Positions 57,809 through 64,000 of a stretch of DNA of 64,000 nt are shown in pieces (position 1 is the first letter of the stretch; each line of letters begins with the position of its first letter). The position numbers and the translations under genes were made by a program. Source of the DNA: Stramonita haemastoma. Its lineage: Eukaryota > Mollusca > Gastropoda > Neogastropoda > Muricidae. The notes beneath the pieces were generated by a model. That model saw only the letters and a list, made by a program, of their open reading frames with translations, was not told the DNA's origin and ran no database searches. The stretch lies in assembly GCA_030674155.1 (NCBI GenBank), contig CM060318.1:73183646-73247645 (forward strand), given 5' to 3'.

Positions 57809-58025
57809 CCGTCAGTCTCGGAAGACTATGGAGCTGCGCTCTAGGCGTCGCCGGAGTGGTCCATTGGACAGGCAGTCCCCGATTCGCATGGTTCCAGTGC
57901 CATCGCAGGAGCCTCCAGAATATTGCCATATACAGCCCGAACCGCCCTGGGGATTCCAACTCCCCGATTTTTCCTCAGGGATGGTGTCTAAACAGGACAC
58001 CAGTGTGCATGCTGGGATTAAAAAA
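57808..58025 (+). repeat. Dispersed repeat G, copy in block 2
   Basis: Near-identical to 52192-52395, beginning CCGTCAGTCTCGGAAGACTA. Confidence 0.78.
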
Positions 58026-58039
58026 AAATTGTTGTCACC

Positions 58040-58160
58040 CTTCTACGGCACACAATGGCCTACTCTTCCCAAAGGCGGAACAGGTTTTTAACGTGTGCGC
58101 AAGATGTTCCGCGTGCGTTTGCACACGGGGCTTCGGTTAACAGTCTCATCCGAATATGTA
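58040..58160 (-). mobile_element. SINE family A, central fragment
   Basis: CACACAATGGCCTACTCTTC to AACAGTCTCATCCGAATATG. In block 1 the equivalent place retains only its edges (CACACAATGGCTTAACAGTC), so the fragment was lost there. Confidence 0.75.
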
Positions 58161-58230
58161 TAAAGGTTAACCACATCATGCCGATGTACCTAAAGCAGGA
58201 TTGGATTGGATTGGAGTGGATTGGATTGGA

Positions 58231-58565
58231 TAGTGTACCACTATAGTCACGGTAGATTTCTCTGCGTGAGATTCGGGCTGATCTCCCAATGGGAGAGCGC
58301 ATCGTCACCCATTATTTTCCTTTTCTTATCTGCAACTGTATTAATTGTTGTCTCCTTATCAAGAGTGGCTTTTTTTTCTTACAGAATTTTTCCAGGAACA
58401 ACTCTTGTTGCCGTTAGTTCTTTTACGTGCGCTAAATAATCATGTGTAACACACAGGATGGATGGGGGGGGGGGGGGGAGGGAAATCGAGCCTCGAACCA
58501 CCACACCTCCAACCCGGACTTTTCGTTTTCTAGGCAGGTGCGTTACCTGTAGGCCCCCGATCCAC
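58231..58565 (-). mobile_element. SINE family B, full length
   Basis: Inverted 3' domain (GTAGATTTCTCTGCGTGAGA), the middle (ACAGAATTTTTCCAGGAACA, GTTCTTTTACGTGCGCTAAA) and the inverted tRNA-like head (CCTCGAACCACCAC, GTGCGTTACCTGTAGG). Confidence 0.85.
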
Positions 58566-58568
58566 AGG

Positions 58569-58697
58569 ATGGACTCCAAGCAGGGTCTCCTTGCCCATGT
58601 CGGCCTGATGACACACTGCTTCAGCGGTATGCCTCAACTCCTCAAAGAGTTTAGGAAAGCCAACGTCAAGTCAAACCATCCGTGTGGGGAAAGGGTA
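58569..58697 (+). pseudogene. Short ORF interrupted by a SINE
   Basis: ATG opens a frame reading MDSKQGLLAHVGLMTHCFSG, then MPQLLKEFRKANVKSNHPC. It is cut after GERV by the family C SINE. Across the insertion the original frame would have ended a few codons further (stop shortly after 59003). HCFSG is a motif of TatD-type metal-dependent hydrolases, but the fragment is far too short to assign. It may be a captured exon or part of an unknown element. Confidence 0.35.
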
Positions 58698-58991
58698 ACG
58701 GTAAAGGTGTCCCATAACCTGTGTAGTCGTAGGGGAGCCAGGCGTCAAATACCTCAGCTTCTCTAGGGGCCAGCACGTTGAGGGCGGCGCCTATCTCCTC
58801 TTCCTCGCTGCTTTATCTTTCCCTGACCCTAAATAGGGCAGGTACCCATTTACAGCTGGGTGAACTGGGGGAACTGTACTGTAGCCAAGGCGCGCAAACG
58901 GTCACCCATCCAATTGGCAACCACGCTCCACGCTGCTTAACCTGGCTGGGGGAAAGAGAGTGCTCTGACCACTAAGCTATCCCGTCCCCAC
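58698..58991 (-). mobile_element. Chimeric tRNA/5S SINE, family C, full length
   Basis: Minus-strand order. A tRNA-like 5' end (GGGATAGCTTAGTGGTCAGA, A-box TAGCTTAGTGG) is fused to a 5S rRNA internal segment (GTTAAGCAGCGTGGAGCGTG, TTGGATGGGTGACCG). The body follows (CAGTTCCCCCAGTTCACC, GTGCTGGCCCCTAGAGAAGC) and a CACCTTTACCGT tail. The 12-bp direct repeat GGGGAAAGGGTA at 58686-58697 and 58992-59003 marks the insertion. It is non-coding and would depend on a partner LINE. Confidence 0.82.
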
Positions 58992-59139
58992 GGGGAAAGG
59001 GTAGAGAGGGTAATAAAACTGTGAAATTAAAAAAGAGAGAGAAAGAGAGGAGAGATATTGGTGAATCATGGTTGCATAGGGAAAAAAATTCATGTCAAGC
59101 TAATTTTTAGAATGTTTATATAACATACAAAGAAAAATA

Positions 59140-59211
59140 TTGCCAAGCGGGGAATCGAACCCCGGCCGTCGCGGTGAGAGCGCGAAATCCTAACCACTAG
59201 ACCACTTGGGA
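59140..59211 (-). tRNA. tRNA-Glu(CTC), copy 8 (block 2)
   Basis: Differs from copy 1 at one base: the 3' acceptor strand is CTTGGCA, giving a C-C mismatch at pair 2-71. Anticodon and promoters are intact, and T4 follows within a few bases. Partner of truncated copy 3. May be weakened or inactive. Confidence 0.85.
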
Positions 59212-59427
59212 CTTGCTGCTCCGTGTAATTCTTTATAAATTTTGTCATGCCAACAGCTAATGGACACAGTACAGCTATACCCATGCTGGCCAGTAACAAC
59301 TCCCTTGGTGTCTTTCTGATCCAGATGATTAGAAAATAGAGATAATTGAAAAAAGCGCCCGTGCATCGTACAAAGTATTGGGATAAAAATCATGAAGTTA
59401 ATATTGAAAAAAAAAAGAAAAAAAAAC

Positions 59428-59499
59428 TTCCCAAGCGGGGAATCGAACCCCGGCCGTCGCGGTGAGAGCGCGAAATCCTAACCACTAGACCACTTGGGA
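59428..59499 (-). tRNA. tRNA-Glu(CTC), copy 9 (block 2)
   Basis: Identical to copy 1; partner of copy 4. Lies about 216 bp from copy 8. Confidence 0.95.
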
Positions 59500-59646
59500 T
59501 CTGCTTTCGAGTATACATAAATCTCTTTCATTGTGCGACTCAGGATTGAGTCTCAGTGAGTCAGAGAGAGAACGGTTGTTGTGTTGCTTTCTTTTTTCCG
59601 GGTGTTTTTTTTTTTGGTTGGGGGGGGGGGGGGGAGGGGGGGTTGC

Positions 59647-59677
<31 letters not shown>

Positions 59678-60048
59678 TGGGGGGTTGTTCTATCATTTTG
59701 TCTCTCCACACACACCCACACCCACACCCACACACACATTCCTTATCTTCTTTTAAAAATATAAAAGTATGGATTGAAGTATAAGATATTGTAATCTGAC
59801 ATTAAATTACTTATAGAATTTATTTTATTTTATTTATTTATTTTTTTTATCATTATTATTTATTTATTTTTATTCTTCTTTTTTTTTAATTAATTTTTTT
59901 TTTAGTCTTAATGATAGTTTGGGTTACATTGTAATTGATATAAGCTGTTTTTTGTGTTGTTGTTTTTTTTTGACACTATATGATTTTAAAAGACTTTAAA
60001 TGTGTGCATGTACCTACGAGTATACGAGCTGAGTGGATGAGCGCAAAC

Positions 60049-60089
60049 CGCGCGCGCGCGCGCGCGCGCGCGCGCGCGCGCGCGCGCGC

Positions 60090-60154
<65 letters not shown>

Positions 60155-60240
60155 TGTGTGTGTGTGTGTGTAGGTGTAGGTGTAGGTGTAGGGGTGTGTG
60201 TGGGTGTGTGGGTGTGTGGGTGTATGTGCATATGTGTGTA
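60049..60240. repeat. (CG)n-(GT)n microsatellite
   Basis: About 21 CG units pass into a GT tract and then GTAGGTGTAGG and GTGTGGGTGTG units. Pure CG repeats of this length favour Z-DNA. The whole 59.76-60.7 kb stretch is absent from block 1. Confidence 0.97.
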
Positions 60241-60534
60241 TGGCTTTTGAGTGGGGTTTTTTTTTTAATTAATTTTTTATTTTTCTCTTTTGGTTGTTGT
60301 TATTGTAGTTGCTTGTATTATTTATAGGCATATTTTATTTTAAAGTTGTTGAAATCATGTTAGCAAATTAATGTTGGTGAAATGTTTGTTGTTGTTGTTT
60401 TATTTGTTTGTTTGCTTTTTCCCCTTTTCTTTCTTTTGTTGGCTTTATTGTTTGCTAGGGATTTTCTGCTTTGTTTTTTGTTTTGTTTTGGATTTGATTT
60501 TTGCTATTGTTTTGATTTTTTTTCTTTTCTTTAG

Positions 60535-60624
60535 ATAGATGGCTTGATGGAAAAAAGCAAATTGTTCCTTACTCAATGTACCATCTGGAAATAAAAATTT
60601 GATTGATTGATTGATTGAAAATTT

Positions 60625-60630
<6 letters not shown>
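60535..60630 (+). mobile_element. Family E tail with (TTGA)n
   Basis: GATGGCTTGATGGAAAAAAG, CTCAATGTACCATCTGGAAA, then (TTGA)4. The best-preserved copy of this tail; part of the insertion specific to block 2. Confidence 0.7.
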
Positions 60631-60688
<58 letters not shown>

Positions 60689-60705
60689 ACACACACACAC
60701 ACACA
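60627..60705. repeat. (CA)n microsatellite
   Basis: CA tract directly after the family E tail. Confidence 0.98.
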
Positions 60706-60902
60706 TTTCCGCAGAAGTCTGTAGGCCTGTAGAGGGAAGTTTCAGGGGGGGAAACTGCATCCATAATTATCTCCTCAATCTGATCACTTGTAGCTTAGTT
60801 TTTCTTTTCTTTCTTTTTCATACTTTTTATTAAATGTTTCAATCTGTTGTTACATCTCCACATAAGATGTCAGAGAGTCGTACTAAAAAAAAAAAAAACA
60901 AG

Positions 60903-60981
60903 GGTACTCCAGATGGTCTTGTGGTTCCGATTTTGCGCTCTTCCTGTGAGGGTCCGGGTTCGATTTTCTACGTGGGAACAT
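60903..60981 (+). pseudogene. tRNA-like sequence (block 2)
   Basis: Counterpart of 53643-53723. Its anticodon-arm region differs (TTTTGCGCTCTTCCTGTGAG), which is less decayed, with B-box-like GGTTCGATTTT. Confidence 0.5.
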
Positions 60982-61184
60982 TAATCTTTGATTTGGGGGG
61001 GGGGGGGGGGGGGGATCTCATCATCAATTGTTGCATTACCTCTCCTCTTCCAATAGTTCTCTACAGGCCTGTTCTGAGCTATGACTAGTATTTCAACTTT
61101 GAAATTAACCTGTCTTTATCATTTGCAGTAGAAGTAGTAGTAGGCGTATTAGAAGAAGTTTTGTACATTGGTGTTATATTGTTA

Positions 61185-61187
61185 TTA

Positions 61188-61241
<54 letters not shown>

Positions 61242-61304
61242 TATTATTATTATTATTATTATTTATTATCATCATCATCATTATAAGTAGTAGTAGTCGT
61301 AGTC

Positions 61305-61346
<42 letters not shown>
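61185..61346. repeat. (ATT)n-(ATC)n-(AGT)n array
   Basis: Block 2 counterpart of 53920-54090 with different tract lengths. Confidence 0.97.
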
Positions 61347-62259
61347 CCATCATTATTGTCATTATCATTATCGCTATTATCATCAAAACCTTTTCTGCTC
61401 TATTCATTTTGAGTCACTCTTCCTCACACTGAAGCAAAAATCGTAGGGGTCTACTTTTCATACAGATTGTTTCTCCCTTTTCAAGAAAGTCCAGAAGGTT
61501 ATGTGCTTGTTTGTTCGTTCGTTTTTTGTTTGTTGGGTGGGTGGGTGGGTCACTCTCATTGTTTCTATTCATTTATTTCTGACTCAATTATCAACACTAT
61601 CTGGTTTGATGTAAACTGGAAAGGATGTATTGATGTTATACAAATAAGAAATACCAACGATATAAAGAAACATAACAAAATAAAACAAAACTACATTTCT
61701 AAGCAGTTAAGAAATTTAATGGTAGAATGATAACTATATCAGACACAGCTTTACTCAGAGTTTCCAAAGAAATCCAATTGCTACAAACCAAACTGAATAC
61801 ACATGATTTTTATTACTTTTCTACGGAAAAGTTTCCATGTGGTCTTTTTTTTCTTTTTTTTTAAACTAGCTAATAATTCTAGCCCCCTTTAATGACTATA
61901 GTTTGAGTTGATAGGCGGTAGAAATGGTCACAAGAGAGCTGGATTTTTTTTTTTTTGGGGGGGGGGGTCCTAGTAATTCATGGTCAGGAAACCTCTTACT
62001 TGATTGTTGTTGTTGTTTTGTTATAATCAGAATGAGCATGAACAAATTTAGAAAATGTAACAAAAACAAATAAACCAAACAAAATGAAGAAAATGAAACA
62101 GAAGAACAACATGAAGACCACGACGAAGAAGAAGTAAACAACGAAAAGAGAGATCAGTTTTTAACAAAAGAATCAATATTATTTCACAGGGAAAAAAAAC
62201 AACGCCCCCTACCCCCCCTACCCCCCCCCCCCCCCCCCAAAAAAAAAAGGAAAATAAAA

Positions 62260-62332
62260 TTCCCAAGCGGGAATCGAACCCCGGCCGTCGCGGTGTGAGA
62301 GCGCGAAATCCTAACCACTAGACCACTTGGGA
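62260..62332 (-). pseudogene. tRNA-Glu copy 10 with indels (block 2)
   Basis: Relative to copy 1 it lacks one G in the 3' T-stem region and has two extra bases (GTGTGAGAG) in the anticodon loop, so neither arm closes normally. A-box and acceptor strands are kept. Partner copy 5 (54966) is intact, so decay occurred after duplication, unless these are sequencing errors. Confidence 0.85.
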
Positions 62333-62334
62333 TA

Positions 62335-62780
62335 TGCTATGTGTGCTGCACGATATCGTTTCATTCATATGGGAGCTAGTTAGTCTGCGTCATGGGGGAG
62401 TACTCTGTTGGGCTTCTTTCCTGTGATAATAATGTTATTGTGTGCCCTTGGGTTAAATCCCCCTCCCTCCCCCCTTCCATTCTTTACCTCCGAAAGCTGA
62501 TCAGCATGTACCCCATTGGTTTGTGTTTGTTTGGGTTTTTTTTTTAGGGGTGGATGGTGGTTTTGCTTTTGTTTTGCTTTGGGTTTTTTCTTTTTTGAGG
62601 GGGGAGAGGGTTGTTATGCTCTTTGTTCCTATTCAATTCTTTTTATTAAGATATTTTTTCATCTTTTGGTGTATTCATGTGTAATTATATGATTTACACT
62701 GCTTGGTTTGATCTGATCCTGGGGGAGATATGAATTATGTTACAAAATGATAAACACGAACAATATCTATTTTTGGTTTA
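62335..62780. other. Right edge of block 2 and unique-looking sequence
   Basis: T/G-rich; no element, RNA or sustained frame recognised. Confidence 0.45.
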
Positions 62781-62781
62781 G

Positions 62782-62969
<188 letters not shown>

Positions 62970-63174
62970 ATTCCTTTATCTCTTTTTATCCAGAAGACAC
63001 TATCTCCCACATTGTCTGCTTAATCTTTGCAATGATGCCTTTAAATTCGGACTGCAAATTTTTGTGATGTGGAAAGTATATTTCAAGACTAACGTTACCC
63101 AGAGATTGGACATCAGAAAACCAATAGCCAACAATCAAAATGGATATATAGTTTCCAAGGAGGGGGGGGGCATG

Positions 63175-63620
63175 TAGGTCGCAAGCTCATGACTATAATT
63201 ATCAGGTGGGCTGCATAGTGGTATAGTAGCATAGTAGTGCCCTGTCTTCTCCTGTGCTTGTGACTCGACAGGAGGTCTGCCCGTTGGTTTCAGCTGACAC
63301 GTTTTGACTTCAGAGCAGCTCATGATAAGTCCAGCCTGTGACCCCTTTTGGGGGAGGATGCCCAGAACTAGCTTTGTTATGGCGCTGGTGGTCTGCGCCC
63401 CTTAGCCCTGAACCATAACCATAGCCCATAGCCATCGCCACAGCCACAGCTTGAGGCTGCGCCCACCCTACCCTGCCCCATGTCCTCATCAAGAGAACAC
63501 CACATCAACGTGGTGCTGAGGTGCCACTGCGGAGTTCACTGGACTGGTCCAAGAGAGTGGGAGATCTCCGCAAGGCTTACTCACAAGTTAATTAATGCTG
63601 ATGGCTTTAAAGACTGTGAA
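63175..63620. other. GC-richer stretch, possibly an old element
   Basis: AGAACACCACATCAACGTGG and GAGATCTCCGCAAGGCTTAC stand out by composition. Short frames exist on both strands, none recognisable. Confidence 0.4.
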
Positions 63621-63689
63621 ATACTATGAGTTTATAGCTGGTAAAAATGACCACAGGAATGCTGGAAAATATTCGGGTGGTAATTTGAG

Positions 63690-64000
63690 AGAGAGATTTG
63701 ATTTGATTTGATTTATTCTTTTATATCGAGGATAATGGGATAAGCACACTTGTGCTTTTTTTATATCCAGTCCCCGTGTGCATGCTGTTTTGTAAATGTC
63801 ATCTGTTCCCACCGGCACACAATGGCCTACTCTTACGAAAAGCGGAACAGGATTTAACGTATGCGAAAGATGTTCTGTATGCGTTCGCACACGGGGCCTC
63901 GGTTTAAAGTCTCATCCGAAGGACTTTTGGGGAGAGTGGAGTCAGCACTGATGTTAACTCCAGGAGAAAAATCTCCTCGACCGGACTCCGGGTCGTCAAA
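63690..64000 (-). mobile_element. SINE family A, cut by the window end
   Basis: (ATTTG)n-like start, inverted tail TTCTTTTATATCGAGGATAA and the entire body to CTCCTCGACCGGACTCCGGG. Only the last part of the head lies outside the window. Very similar to the copy at 5032. Confidence 0.88.

Overview
This is a eukaryotic, almost entirely non-coding window, very probably from a mollusc and perhaps a gastropod. The supporting signs are a metazoan-type tRNA-Glu(CTC), tRNA- and 5S-derived SINEs, decayed LINE tails of the GCGCTATATAAA plus (ATT)n type, and extreme density of GT/CA, GA/CT, ATT and AGT microsatellites. No bacterial-style genes are present. Long open frames are translations of simple repeats. 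No protein gene can be called with confidence. The taxonomic placement is inference from remembered repeat types.

Layout. 1-5 kb holds minisatellites with units of about 46-54 bp; one is split by an internally deleted non-LTR retrotransposon (2761-3296) with a 12-bp target-site duplication. 5-9 kb holds GA/GT/GAGT arrays and a minisatellite split by a 941-bp hAT-like element (7630-8570). 9-20 kb holds G-run minisatellites, a decayed LINE reverse transcriptase (about 12.9-13.7 kb) and large CA/GT/CT and pentanucleotide arrays. 20-29 kb holds many copies of a tRNA-derived SINE (family A), a 0.73-kb tandem duplication carrying 5S-related SINEs (family C), and several short exon-like segments on the plus strand. 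29.5-39.7 kb is a long-period tandem repeat with units of about 1.2-2.1 kb; an inverted copy lies near 43.9-44.6 kb. 40.7-45.3 kb contains a chain of exon-like segments in one compatible frame, ending in a stop and followed by AATAAA signals. This is the best, still weak, hint of a gene 3' end.

The clearest functional content is at 50.2-62.4 kb: ten tRNA-Glu(CTC) copies, all on the minus strand. They are arranged as a five-tRNA block (50263-55037) duplicated as a second five-tRNA block (55889-62332). Eight copies fold canonically or nearly so (seven with the same sequence, one with a single acceptor-stem mismatch). One is truncated and one carries indels. T-runs suitable as Pol III terminators follow the copies. 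SINE families A, B and C, tRNA-like heads and microsatellites fill the spaces. The window ends inside another family A SINE.
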